Part shown: positions 45,634 to 54,276 of the stretch, piece by piece
How positions within the stretch are numbered: position 1 is the stretch's first letter
Layout of the letters: each line of letters begins with the position of its first letter
Translations under genes and position numbers: made by a program
Assembly: GCF_029892095.1 (NCBI RefSeq)
Contig: NZ_JARZAE010000004.1
Span: forward strand, 5,394,001 to 5,458,000
From: Kitasatospora sp. MAP12-44
Lineage (GTDB): Bacteria > Actinomycetota > Actinomycetes > Streptomycetales > Streptomycetaceae
Reading direction: 5' to 3'
DNA: 64,000 nt
The notes under the pieces: model-generated
Databases searched by the model: none
The model's input: only the letters and a program-made list of their open reading frames with translations
Told to the model about the DNA's origin: nothing

Positions 45634-47379
45634 ATGGCTGACGAACTGAACCCTCACGGTGCCGCGGGCACCACCCCGCGCCAGATCGCGGACGGCTACG
45701 TCCACGCGCTCGCCGAGCTCGACCCGCTCGCCGCCGTCTACCTCGGTCTCAACCCCGAGGACGACCGGCTCCCCGACCTCTCCCCGGCCGGCCAGCAGGC
45801 CATCGCCGATCTCGCCCGCCGGACCCTGGCCGCGCTGGACGCCGCCGAGGCGGCCGGCCACGGCGACGCAGCCGCCGACCCGCAGGCCGAGCGGCGCTGC
45901 GCCGCCCTGCTGCGCGAGCGGCTCAGCGCCGAACTCGCCGTCCACGACGCGGGCGAGGGCCTGCGCGCGGTCGGCAACATGGCCTCGCCGCTGCACAGCG
46001 TGCGCGAGGTCTTCACCCTGCTGCCCACCGACACCGAGCAGGACTGGGCGCAGCTGGGCCGCCGACTGGCCCGGCTGCCGCTCGCCCTCGACCAGTACCG
46101 CGCCACGCTGGCCGAGGGCGTCGAGCGCGGCCTGCTCTCCGGCCCGCGCCAGGTCAGCACGGTGATCGAGCAGCTCGGGCAGTGGCTGCTCGCCGACCCG
46201 TCCGCCGACGAGGCCGCGCAGCCGGGCGGCTGGTTCGGCACCCTGGTCAGCCCGGCCCCCGAGTCGCTGCGCGCCGAGCTGGCCGCCACCGCCACCGCCG
46301 TCGCCCGCAAGCTGGCCGAGCTGCGCGACTGGCTGGCCGAGGTCTACGCGCCGGCCGCCGCCGACACCCCGGACACCATCGGCCGCGAGCGCTACGCCCG
46401 GCTCGCCCGCCAGTGGACCGGCGCCGACCTGGACCTCGACGAGGCCTACCGCTGGGCCTGGACGGAGTTCCACCAGCTGGACGCCGGCATGCGCGCCGAG
46501 GCCGAGAAGGTGCTGCCCGGCAGCACCCCGATGGAGGCGATGCGCTGGCTGGAGACCGACGGCCCGTCGATCAAGGGCGAGGAGCCGGTCCGCGCCTATC
46601 TGCAGGGCCTGATGGACCAGGCGATCAGCGACCTCCAGGGCGTGCACTTCGACCTGGCCGAGCCGATCACCCGGGTCGAGTCGCGGATCGCCCCGGCCGG
46701 CGGCGCCGCCGCCCCGTACTACACGGCGCCCTCGCTGGACTTCAGCCGGCCCGGCCGCACCTGGTACCCGACCCAGGGCCTGGACACCTTCCCGACCTGG
46801 GACCTGGTGAGCACCTGGTACCACGAGGGCGTCCCCGGCCACCACCTGCAGCTCGCGCAGTGGAACTACGTCGCCGACTCGCTCTCCACCTACCAGGTCA
46901 GCGTCGGCGGCGTCAGCGCCAACATGGAGGGCTGGGCGCTGTACGCCGAGCGCCTGATGGACGAGCTGGGCTACCTCACCGACCCCGCCCACCGCCTCGG
47001 CTACCTGAACGCCCAGATGCTGCGGGCGCTGCGGGTGATCGTGGACATCGGCATGCACGTCGGCCTGGACTTCCCCGCGGACTCGCCGTACCTGCCCGGC
47101 GAGCTGATGACGCCGGCCGCGGCCCGCGAGTTCTTCGGCCAGTACTGCGGCCTGGCGCCCGCGTACCTGGACAGCGAGCTGACCCGCTACCTGGGTCTGC
47201 CCGGCCAGGCGATCGGCTACAAGCTCGGCGAGCGCGCCTGGCTGGACGGACGGGCGGCGGCGAAGGCCGCACATGAGGCGCGTGGTGAGGAGTTCAACCT
47301 CAAGGCCTGGCACATGGCGGCGCTCTCGCAGGGCTCGCTCGGCCTGGACGACCTGGTCGAGGCGCTCTCCGAGCTCTGA
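45634..47379 (+). CDS. DUF885 metallopeptidase-like protein
   Basis: A 581-aa DUF885 protein. The zinc motif is HEGVPGH (His397, Glu398, His403), an HExxH variant with one more residue between, followed by HLQLAQWN and EGWALYAERLMDELGYL, which supplies the third ligand (Glu). No signal peptide, so probably cytosolic. DUF885 enzymes are related to M32-like carboxypeptidases. ATG 45634 was chosen because MADELNPHGAAGTTPRQIAD is the common start; the RBS is weak. Confidence 0.9.
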   Translation: MADELNPHGAAGTTPRQIADGYVHALAELDPLAAVYLGLNPEDDRLPDLSPAGQQAIADLARRTLAALDAAEAAGHGDAAADPQAERRCAALLRERLSAELAVHDAGEGLRAVGNMASPLHSVREVFTLLPTDTEQDWAQLGRRLARLPLALDQYRATLAEGVERGLLSGPRQVSTVIEQLGQWLLADPSADEAAQPGGWFGTLVSPAPESLRAELAATATAVARKLAELRDWLAEVYAPAAADTPDTIGRERYARLARQWTGADLDLDEAYRWAWTEFHQLDAGMRAEAEKVLPGSTPMEAMRWLETDGPSIKGEEPVRAYLQGLMDQAISDLQGVHFDLAEPITRVESRIAPAGGAAAPYYTAPSLDFSRPGRTWYPTQGLDTFPTWDLVSTWYHEGVPGHHLQLAQWNYVADSLSTYQVSVGGVSANMEGWALYAERLMDELGYLTDPAHRLGYLNAQMLRALRVIVDIGMHVGLDFPADSPYLPGELMTPAAAREFFGQYCGLAPAYLDSELTRYLGLPGQAIGYKLGERAWLDGRAAAKAAHEARGEEFNLKAWHMAALSQGSLGLDDLVEALSEL

Positions 47380-47406
47380 AACGGTTCTTCTAGTGCAGGT
47401 AAAAAG

Positions 47407-47445
47407 TTTGGGATGAATGTCTGATTAGTCAGTCTCTGCCCCAAA
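47407..47445. promoter_or_regulatory. Nested dyad upstream of the MFS gene
   Basis: TTTGGG (47407-47412) and CCCAAA (47440-47445) form an outer dyad, and CTGA-N4-TCAG (47421-47432) an inner one. Both share the same centre (about 47426) in an AT-rich patch 90 bp upstream of the MFS start. This looks like a repressor operator (TetR/MarR type). Confidence 0.45.
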
Positions 47446-47534
47446 TTTGCTTGCCCCTCGCCGATCGGCGAGCTTCGCTGGAGGGAAGTGCCGTCCGCGC
47501 ACGCGGACGGCCCACCCGTCCGGAAGGCTCAGCC

Positions 47535-49037
47535 GTGTCTTCACACCACGCAGCCGCAGCTGTCGATCAGGGGCCGGACCCCCGCCGCTGGAAGGCGTTG
47601 GCCGTCATCGCGGTCGCTCAGCTGATGATCGTGCTTGACATCACCATCGTGAACATCGCACTCCCCTCCGCGCAGAAGGACCTCGGCATCTCCAACGGCG
47701 ACCGGCAGTGGGTGATCACCGCCTACACGCTGGCCTTCGGCGGACTGCTGCTGCTCGGCGGCCGGCTCGGCGACCTTTACGGCCGTAAACGCACCTTCGT
47801 GATCGGCCTGCTGGGCTTCGCCGGCGCCTCCGCGCTCGGCGGCGCCTCGGTGGGCCCGTTGATGCTCTTCGCCTCCCGCGCGTTGCAGGGCAGCTTCGGC
47901 GCACTGCTCGCCCCGTCGGCGCTGGGGCTGCTCTCCACCACCTTCAGCAACCCCAAGGAACGCGCCACCGCGTTCGGCATCTTCGGCGCGATCGCCGGCG
48001 GTGGCAGCGCGATCGGCTTCATCGCGGGCGGTCTGCTCACCGAGTTCCTGAACTGGCGCTGGTGCCTGTTCGTCAACGTCCCGATCGCCATCTGCACGGC
48101 CCTGTTCGCCGTTCGCCTGCTCAAGCGCGATTTCATCGCCAAGGACACCCGGGTCAAGCTCGACCTGCCAGGCGCGGTGCTGGGCTGCGGCGGCCTGCTG
48201 GCGATCGTGTACGGGACGTCTGAGGCGGAGTCCCGCACCTGGACCGACCCGCTGGTGCTGGCCTGCCTGTTGGGCGGCGTCGCGCTGCTCTTCGTCTTCG
48301 CCTTTGTCGAGTCGCGTACCGAACACGCACTGCTGCCGATGCACATCGTCCGCAACCGCAACCGCGGCGGCGCCGCGCTCTCGGTCGGCCTGGCCGTGGT
48401 CGGCCTGTTCGGCCTGTTCCTCTTCCTGACGTACTACCTCCAGGTGATCAAGGGCTTCTCGCCGCTGCTGACCGGCGTGGCCTTCCTGCCGATGACCGCC
48501 GCGATCGTCGGCAGTTCCACCGGCCTGGCGGCCCGGCTGATGAACCGGGTGCCATCTCGAAACCTGATCGTGCCCGGGTTGCTGCTGGCCGCCCTGGGGA
48601 TGGCCTGGCTGACCCAGCTCAAGGTGGACAGCGCGTTTGCGGCCACCGTGCTGCCCGCCGAGATCCTGCTCGGCGTCGGCATGGGCATGGTGTTCATGCC
48701 CTCGATGAGCCTGGCCACCCTGGGCGTCGCGCCGAACGAGACCGGCGCGGCCGCGGCGACCATCAACTCCGCCCAGCAGGTGGGCGGCTCGATCGGTACG
48801 GCGCTGCTGAACACCATCGCCGCGAGTGCCACCACGGCGTACCTGGTCGGCCGGAACGCCGGCAGCCACGCCGTCCAGAACACCGCGGCCGTGCACGGCT
48901 ACACGGTGGCGACCACGGTCGCGCTGGGCATCCTGCTGTTCGCCGCCGTGCTGGCCTTCTTCATGGTGAACCACCGGCCCAGTCCCGGTGACGCCGCCGG
49001 GGAGGACGCCGAATCCACGGTGCACGCGCTGGCCTGA
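47535..49037 (+). CDS. MFS efflux transporter (DHA2 family)
   Basis: A 500-aa transporter with about 14 helices and classic drug-antiporter motifs: LMIVLDITIVNIALPSAQ (motif D1), GGRLGDLYGRKRTFVIG (motif A), RALQGSFGALLAPSAL, and GAIAGGGSAIGFIAGGLL (motif C). It probably exports toxic or antibiotic compounds with proton antiport. GTG 47535 follows GGAAGG. The TetR gene at 43995 is too far to be a clear regulator. Confidence 0.93.
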   Translation: MSSHHAAAAVDQGPDPRRWKALAVIAVAQLMIVLDITIVNIALPSAQKDLGISNGDRQWVITAYTLAFGGLLLLGGRLGDLYGRKRTFVIGLLGFAGASALGGASVGPLMLFASRALQGSFGALLAPSALGLLSTTFSNPKERATAFGIFGAIAGGGSAIGFIAGGLLTEFLNWRWCLFVNVPIAICTALFAVRLLKRDFIAKDTRVKLDLPGAVLGCGGLLAIVYGTSEAESRTWTDPLVLACLLGGVALLFVFAFVESRTEHALLPMHIVRNRNRGGAALSVGLAVVGLFGLFLFLTYYLQVIKGFSPLLTGVAFLPMTAAIVGSSTGLAARLMNRVPSRNLIVPGLLLAALGMAWLTQLKVDSAFAATVLPAEILLGVGMGMVFMPSMSLATLGVAPNETGAAAATINSAQQVGGSIGTALLNTIAASATTAYLVGRNAGSHAVQNTAAVHGYTVATTVALGILLFAAVLAFFMVNHRPSPGDAAGEDAESTVHALA

Positions 49038-49067
49038 CCCGACCGGACCCGCTCCGACCGGCTCCGA

Positions 49068-49102
49068 ACTCCTCCGGCCCGCCACGGCGGGCCCGGAGGA
49101 GT
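49068..49102 (+). terminator. MFS gene terminator
   Basis: A stem of 16 bp with one bulge (49068-49083 with 49086-49102) is followed by TTTCTCGTCC. Confidence 0.75.
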
Positions 49103-49339
49103 TTCTCGTCCTGCTCTGGGCTCTTCTCATCAGCAGTGGCATCGGCGATGATGATCCAGTTCGAAGCATGGGGTGTGAACGAAGGAGCGCTCGGGCGCTG
49201 GATTCTCACCAGGATCTCAGCAGCGAATCATCCGCAGTGGAGTCGCGCGGGGAATAGTCCAGATGTCGGCAGGCGCGCTGTTGCGGCGCCGACCAGTCAG
49301 CCCTCGGGCCCCGATCGTGCGGCAGGAGTCAGTGACCTG
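49103..49339. other. Promoter region of the secreted protease
   Basis: No gene and no clear promoter. Composition is slightly AT-richer than the flanks. Confidence 0.3.
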
Positions 49340-50371
49340 ATGACCAGTCAAGGACGTCAGCAGCGCCGAAACCTCTGGACCCGCTTCGGTCTCCGGCCGG
49401 CGCTCGTCGCAGCCGCCCTCGCCACTCTCCTCGTCGTCGCCATAGCGGGCATCGGTGCGCTCAGCTCGCAGGCCAATGCCTCCAGCCGGGCCGCCGCCGC
49501 CGAGCGGGCCAGCGCCCTGGCCGCCGAGATCACCTCGACGTCGCCCTCGCCGACAGCGACACCGACCCCGAAGCCGGTGCCCAAGCCGACGCCGACCCCC
49601 ACGCCGACCCCCACCCCTACTCCGACGCCGACCCCCACGCCGACGCCGACCCCGACCCCGACTCCCACGCCGCCCCCCGCGCCCACCCCGACGCCGACCC
49701 CCGTCGCCGCCGCGCCGCGGCTGGTCCTGGACAGCACCCAGGCCGCGCCCGCGACGCCCGAGGCCGACCGGGTCGGGGCGCTCTTCACGGGCAGCGTCGC
49801 GCCGGGCAACCACTTCTGCACGGCCAGCGTGATCCAGAGCGCCACCCGCAACCTGCTGGTCACCGCGGCCCACTGCATCGGCAGCGCCAGCGGCGTGACC
49901 TTCGTCCCCGGCTACAGCAACGGCCAGGCCCCGTTCGGCAGCTGGCAGGTCACCAAGATCTTCACCGCGCAGGGCTGGCAGCAGAACAACGACCCCGACG
50001 AGGACTTCGCGATCCTGCAGGTCGCCCCCGACAACGGCAAGCAGATCCAGGACGTCGTGGGCGGCAACCCGCTGGGCATCAGCGCGGGCTTCAGCGACAC
50101 CGTCCGCCTCTACGGCTACCCCTCCAGCGGCGACACCGCGCTGCTCTGCAGCAACACGACCACCCAGTTCAGCGCCTACCAGCGCATCATCAACTGCCCG
50201 TCCTACTCGGGCGGCACCAGCGGCGGCCCCTGGATCAGCACCACGACGGGCGAGGTCACCGGCATCATCGGCGGCTACCAGCAGGGCGGCGACACCGACG
50301 ACACGTCCTACACGGCCTACTTCGACTCGACCATCGCCACCCTCTACCAGCAGGCCGAGTCCTCCTCCTGA
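49340..50371 (+). CDS. Secreted or membrane-anchored trypsin-like serine protease
   Basis: A 343-aa protein: basic N terminus, hydrophobic helix (about 19-41) as signal or anchor, a long Thr-Pro repeat linker (about 70-125), then a chymotrypsin-fold domain with His178 (TAAHC), Asp222 (DEDFAIL) and Ser294 (GGTSGGPW). A cysteine pair (CTASV and AAHC) forms the usual His-loop disulphide. The enzyme acts outside the cell. The Thr-Pro segment is encoded by a run of CCGACC-type repeats prone to length change. ATG 49340 is supported by GGAG and the signal-like sequence. Confidence 0.9.
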   Translation: MTSQGRQQRRNLWTRFGLRPALVAAALATLLVVAIAGIGALSSQANASSRAAAAERASALAAEITSTSPSPTATPTPKPVPKPTPTPTPTPTPTPTPTPTPTPTPTPTPTPPPAPTPTPTPVAAAPRLVLDSTQAAPATPEADRVGALFTGSVAPGNHFCTASVIQSATRNLLVTAAHCIGSASGVTFVPGYSNGQAPFGSWQVTKIFTAQGWQQNNDPDEDFAILQVAPDNGKQIQDVVGGNPLGISAGFSDTVRLYGYPSSGDTALLCSNTTTQFSAYQRIINCPSYSGGTSGGPWISTTTGEVTGIIGGYQQGGDTDDTSYTAYFDSTIATLYQQAESSS

Positions 50372-50414
50372 CCCCCTCCCTGGCCGGCCCCTGACCACAC
50401 AGGGCACGCCGGCC

Positions 50415-50467
50415 CCGAAGGCCCGGACCACCCGGCGGGGCACTCCGCCACCGGCCCGGGCCTTCGG
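50415..50467. terminator. Bidirectional terminator
   Basis: A perfect 12-bp stem (50415-50426 with 50456-50467) with a 29-nt loop lies between the protease and the convergent CPCC gene. Confidence 0.6.
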
Positions 50468-50485
50468 CCTGCCCACCGCGCCACG

Positions 50486-50830
50486 TCAGCCGCCCGCAGC
50501 CTCGGTCCCCCGCTCCCGCGCCGCCGCCCACCACAAGCCCGCGCCGCCGCCAAGGACCGACTCCGGCCCCGGCTCGTCGGAGATCGCCTCGGAGTACCGC
50601 CGCCGCGCCTCGGTCAGACTGAGCGACCCATTGGGACCGCCAAGCACCCGATCCGCATTGTGATCATCCTGCCCGTCGTCCTCCCAACCGCACTCCACGC
50701 AGATCTCGTAGCAGCAGCGCGTGTCCAGCATCGGCATACGACAGCAGGGGCACGTGTACGGGCCGCCGTCTTCGCGGCGTTCGTAAGGAAGCACGGCGAA
50801 ATTGTGCCAGCGCGGACTCCGGGCGGCCAC
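50486..50830 (-). CDS. CPCC-family cysteine-rich protein
   Basis: A 114-aa protein with YTCPCCRMPMLD and CYEICVECGWEDDGQDDHNAD, then LGGPNGSLSLTEARRRY. This is the CPCC (cysteine-rich CPCC) domain: two CxxC knuckles likely to bind zinc, followed by the GGPN.SL.EA segment. Function unknown; such genes are common in accessory regions near polymorphic toxins. The start may be at 50830 or at the GTG 50794. Confidence 0.75.
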   Translation of the reverse strand: MAARSPRWHNFAVLPYERREDGGPYTCPCCRMPMLDTRCCYEICVECGWEDDGQDDHNADRVLGGPNGSLSLTEARRRYSEAISDEPGPESVLGGGAGLWWAAARERGTEAAGG

Positions 50831-50863
50831 GTGAAAAGTCCAGCACCCCGACTTCCACGCCGG

Positions 50864-51103
50864 TCAGGACTCGAAGCCGTCCCAGTACTCGCCGTGGCTC
50901 TCGTTGAAGCCGCCCGGCCGCTCGCGTCTCAGCTCGTCGTAGCGAGCTCGCAGTCGATCCACTGCCTCGCGCAGGCCGTCGCCGAACTCAGCACGGATCA
51001 GCTGGATCGCGTGGATCTTCCGGTTGTCGAGGATCAGCTGGTCGATCTCGCCCCAGGGCACGTTGCCCGCCTTGAGCTGCTGGACCGCAGCCAGGATGCG
51101 CAT
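50864..51103 (-). CDS. Hypothetical 79-aa protein
   Basis: MRILAAVQQLKAGNVPWGEID..., with KIHAIQLIRAEFGDGLREAVDRLRARYDEL. The LR.EFGDGLREAVDRL region resembles the helix-turn of ribosomal L7/L12 C-terminal-like domains. ATG 51103 is the only good start in the frame. It is co-oriented with the CPCC gene, 33 bp apart, and may form a two-gene unit. Confidence 0.55.
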   Translation of the reverse strand: MRILAAVQQLKAGNVPWGEIDQLILDNRKIHAIQLIRAEFGDGLREAVDRLRARYDELRRERPGGFNESHGEYWDGFES

Positions 51104-51305
51104 CCGTCGGGAGGGTGCTCACCATCACCCCGTCGGCGCCGCGCACGTTGGCAGTGAGTTGAAGCCGGTTGCAGATACCCGTCGAGCTCGCCCCTCACCT
51201 GCCGCAGTTCCTGCAGCACCGCCGCCAACTCACCATCATCCACGCGGACACCGTCCCATACCGCCCCACCACACAGCGAGCGCATTTCACCGCCCGATCC
51301 CCGGA

Positions 51306-51434
51306 CATGACGAAGGCCCAGGTCGGTTGACCTGGGCCTAAGTTGGCGCTTCTTGCGAAGTGCCCCGGCAGGATTCCCACCCACGCACCCACCTCCGGAG
51401 GGTGGCAGGTGCTCACCCTCCGTGACCCGGGTAG
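51306..51434. repeat. Left att copy with tRNA-Arg mimic
   Basis: 51306-51366 is identical over 61 bp to 56331-56391. It includes an 11-bp hairpin (arms AGGCCCAGGTC and GACCTGGGCCT). The following 51367-51434, read on the minus strand, aligns along its whole length with the tRNA-Arg(CCG) gene (CTCCGGAGG anticodon arm kept), but the T loop and acceptor are mutated. This is an attachment copy plus a decayed or mimic tRNA. Confidence 0.7.
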
Positions 51435-52003
51435 TCGCTTGATCGGCGCAACGTGACTGACCGGACCATTCGTGGCTGTTGGCGACCGGGTTGCACCGCC
51501 GTACCTGGCACGCTTCTGGCACGGCGTCGGGTCAGCGCGAAGCGTCGGCGACGCTGTGCCAGCCCCTGTTCCGCTGGCTCGGGGCCTCGACAGTGACCGA
51601 TTGCGGTCGCCCCATCGGATGTGTAGCTTGCTCGCTTCAATGGTAGTGCGTCCGACACCCCTGTTTTGCAGTTGTCGGAATGGGTTGCCCGATCTGACCT
51701 GTACCTTCTCCTTCGATACAGCTGCGCCTGGTTCTGGCATCTTTCTCATTGCCTCGACTCTCTGTCATGTACTGCCTGATCTGGCGTGGCTGTAGCTTCT
51801 CCCTTGTCTCCGAGCCACTGAGGCCTCAGGAACTGCCGATCAGCCACGAGTTGCTGGCCGACGTCGCCCGAGAGCCTCACGGTTGCTACGTGCGGCGAGA
51901 GGACGGCGAAACGAGGTAGCGGCATTGTGAGTAATCCGGACACGGCATGCCACTGCGTGCCAAGCTACACCTACGCGTTCCTTCCAGCCCCTTGGAGTAG
52001 GCA
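51435..52003. other. Left arm of the element, no supported gene
   Basis: 570 bp. The left part is GC-rich, the right becomes AT-richer toward the DUF262 gene. A 50-codon frame (51767-51919, ending LPISHELLADVAREPHGCYV...) could be gene debris, but it has no known similarity. No recombinase fragment can be recognised. Confidence 0.3.
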
Positions 52004-53800
52004 GTGGCTAGTGACATGCACGTCTCCATCACGCCGCGTGGTATGAGCGTCCAGGAGGCGTACCGCCTGTTTAGGGACGATGCCTTGTTGGTCAACAGGA
52101 GGTACCAGCGAAAGCTTGTCTGGTCTGTGAGTGAGAAGCAGTTGCTGATTGACAGCATCTTGGATGGCTACCCCATCCCGCTGATTCTGCTAGCCGAACG
52201 CCCAGAGATTCACGGCAGTGGAAAGTACGAAATCATCGACGGCATGCAGCGGCTCGATGCAATTTTCTCCTTCATTGAACAGAAATACGATTACAGCGGC
52301 ATGCACTTCGATTTGGCTCAGAGTGCACGCGCTCGGCAGGCTGCAGATTCTGATGCTTTCGAGCCTGTCGAAATTTTTGCACCACTCCCTGCCGAAAAAT
52401 GTGCCAATCTGCTCGACTATCAGCTTGCAGTCACTATTTATCCCGCCCAGACCGAGCAGCAAATCACCAATGTGTTTAGTCGAATTAATTCGAATGGGCG
52501 CCAGCTGAGCGTTCAGGAGAAGCGGCAGGCTGGCATGATCAATCCATTCTCTGAACTCGTTAGGACGGTAGCAAGTTCATTGCGAGGTGATGTCTCCGCA
52601 GACGTTTTGCTCCTGCACGACATGCCAAGCATCTCCATCGATTCGGCTCGCGAGAAGCAGCAGTATGGAGTTAAAGCCGAGGATACCGTCTGGATTCGTC
52701 ACGGAATTCTCAATGTGAAGCAACTTCGCGAAGGTGATGATGAGCAGATGGTTGCTGATATTGCAGCATCTATCCTGCTCGGAAGTCCTTTTCCAGCAAG
52801 CAAGGAGGAGTTTGACGACATCTACGACGCGCAGAGTGAAAAGCATAAGCGCATCGAGCGCAATCTTGCCGCTTATGGTACGCGTCGACTGGAGGATGAG
52901 ATCCAGTCGGTATTTTCGGTCCTTGCGGAAGTGATAGACGATCAACTCCCGTCTCCGAATGGCCTCAGGAACCTTGTGCGCCCAGGTAGTAGTGGAAATC
53001 CAATCAGGACGCCTTTTTATGCAATATTCATGTCATTCTTCGACTTGATCGTTCGACAGCAGAAGTCCCCAGACGACTATGTTGCAATCGTCTCTGCGCT
53101 GCGAGGAGTCGGCCCCCGACTGAAGAGCGCACGACACTACACGTCGGCTGAGGACAGGGTTTCAAATATCGACACGGTCACTGGGTTGATACAGCGTTAC
53201 TTTGTAGCCAAGGTTCCCCCTGTGTTTGGCCATGGACCCGGGCTTGCTCTTGACTTTGAGAATTCGCTTCGTAGGTCCAGGATCGAAACAAGTCGATACG
53301 AATTCAAGCAGGGCCTTCTTCGGCTCGACAATCTGCGAGCGTGGGACGATTCAATTTTTGGGCGTCTGGCCGAGACGATCTGCGCAATTTCCAATGTGAA
53401 ACCGGGGGTTGATGGCTATCTATTCATTGGTGTCGCAGATAAGGAGTCTGATGCTAATCGGATTGAATCGCTAGACGGGATTGCTCCGGTCAAGGTTGGG
53501 CCTCACCATGTCGTTGGAATTGACAGAGAGGCGAAGGTGAAGGGAATTTCCCTGGATAGCTATGTGCAGAAATTCGTGGCGAAAATCTCGCAGCAGCCTA
53601 TTAGTGAGCCTTTGGCGACCCAAATTCTGACCGGCATTGACACTATTGAGTACAAGGGAATTTCGGTGCTCAGGATGCTGATTCCAGGGCAATCAGACGT
53701 TTCCTACTGTGACGATCGCCTTTTTGTTCGGCGAGGATCCTCGACCGAGGAGATCAAAGATCTCAAGCAGGTGGCAGCGTTGGTCAAGGGATTCATTTAG
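52004..53800 (+). CDS. DUF262 (ParB-like) fused to Schlafen AlbA_2 domain
   Basis: A 598-aa protein from visibly lower-GC DNA. N-terminal DUF262 (about 15-230): NRRYQRKLVWSVSEKQLLID, IDGMQRL (78-84, the DGQQR nucleotide-binding motif) and FSRINSNGRQLSVQEKRQAG (158-177). After a helical middle, the C-terminal AlbA_2 domain (about 425-585) has SRYEFKQG (E433, K435), AETICAISN, GYLFIGVAD and CDDRLFVRRGSSTEE. DUF262 proteins (GmrSD, SspE, BrxU) and Schlafen AlbA proteins are nuclease or NTP-binding parts of anti-phage systems. GTG 52004 has GGAG 10 nt upstream. It stands alone with no toxin-antitoxin partner. The role as a single-gene defence system is inferred. Confidence 0.8.
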   Translation: MASDMHVSITPRGMSVQEAYRLFRDDALLVNRRYQRKLVWSVSEKQLLIDSILDGYPIPLILLAERPEIHGSGKYEIIDGMQRLDAIFSFIEQKYDYSGMHFDLAQSARARQAADSDAFEPVEIFAPLPAEKCANLLDYQLAVTIYPAQTEQQITNVFSRINSNGRQLSVQEKRQAGMINPFSELVRTVASSLRGDVSADVLLLHDMPSISIDSAREKQQYGVKAEDTVWIRHGILNVKQLREGDDEQMVADIAASILLGSPFPASKEEFDDIYDAQSEKHKRIERNLAAYGTRRLEDEIQSVFSVLAEVIDDQLPSPNGLRNLVRPGSSGNPIRTPFYAIFMSFFDLIVRQQKSPDDYVAIVSALRGVGPRLKSARHYTSAEDRVSNIDTVTGLIQRYFVAKVPPVFGHGPGLALDFENSLRRSRIETSRYEFKQGLLRLDNLRAWDDSIFGRLAETICAISNVKPGVDGYLFIGVADKESDANRIESLDGIAPVKVGPHHVVGIDREAKVKGISLDSYVQKFVAKISQQPISEPLATQILTGIDTIEYKGISVLRMLIPGQSDVSYCDDRLFVRRGSSTEEIKDLKQVAALVKGFI

Positions 53801-53895
53801 CGGGGTCGGAGTGAGCGGGTGGCGGAGCGGTTTTGGCCGGCGTCCTGTCTGGTCTGGGGCCTGGCAGGGTCTCGGGGCCGTAAGCTGCTGAGACT

Positions 53896-53920
53896 CGGTC
53901 AGGGCTTTTGGGCCTGACCG
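53896..53920. terminator. Terminator after the DUF262 gene
   Basis: Stem CGGTCAGG/CCTGACCG (53896-53903 with 53913-53920) with an AT-richer loop, between convergent genes. Confidence 0.65.
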
Positions 53921-54276
53921 CAATTTGGCCGAGTGGCCCCCGGTCTTGCTCGGCGCGAGGCCCGGTCCTGGCAGGTGGGTAAAACCGTGGAGCCGCCGGC
54001 CCTAGCCACGCGCTGCCCCGTCCTGGCGGTCGCGCCGGGACCGGGCGCCAGCCCGCACGCCCCGCGTCGGCCGCCGCGGGCGGGGCAGCGGCCCACGCGG
54101 GGCGCGGGCCCTTGACCCAGTACAGCTCAATTCGGCAGTGACCCGGGGTGAGCTGTGAGCCGCCAGGGCTACAGGGTGACGGTCGCTACGGCGGTGTCGT
54201 CGTGGGCCTTCCCCATCCGTGCTGTCAGGGTTAGTCATGCGTGCCTGGCAGGGGAGTTCGCGGGGCCGAGGTGGGG
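53921..54276. other. Non-coding stretch between convergent element genes
   Basis: No gene. Dyad ACAGCTCA/TGAGCTGT (54122-54129 with 54149-54156) is perfect over 8 bp and may be the GntR-gene terminator or an operator. Confidence 0.35.

Noticed and set aside
49545..49710. CRISPR-like direct repeats
   Set aside because: The short CCGACC-type repeats are in frame and encode a Thr-Pro linker; there are no spacers.
51367..51434. Second functional tRNA-Arg gene
   Set aside because: The anticodon arm is kept but the T loop, acceptor stem and D arm are mutated, so a cloverleaf does not form.
51767..51919. 50-codon frame in the left arm of the element
   Set aside because: Could be gene debris, but it has no RBS and no recognised similarity, so it is not called as a gene.
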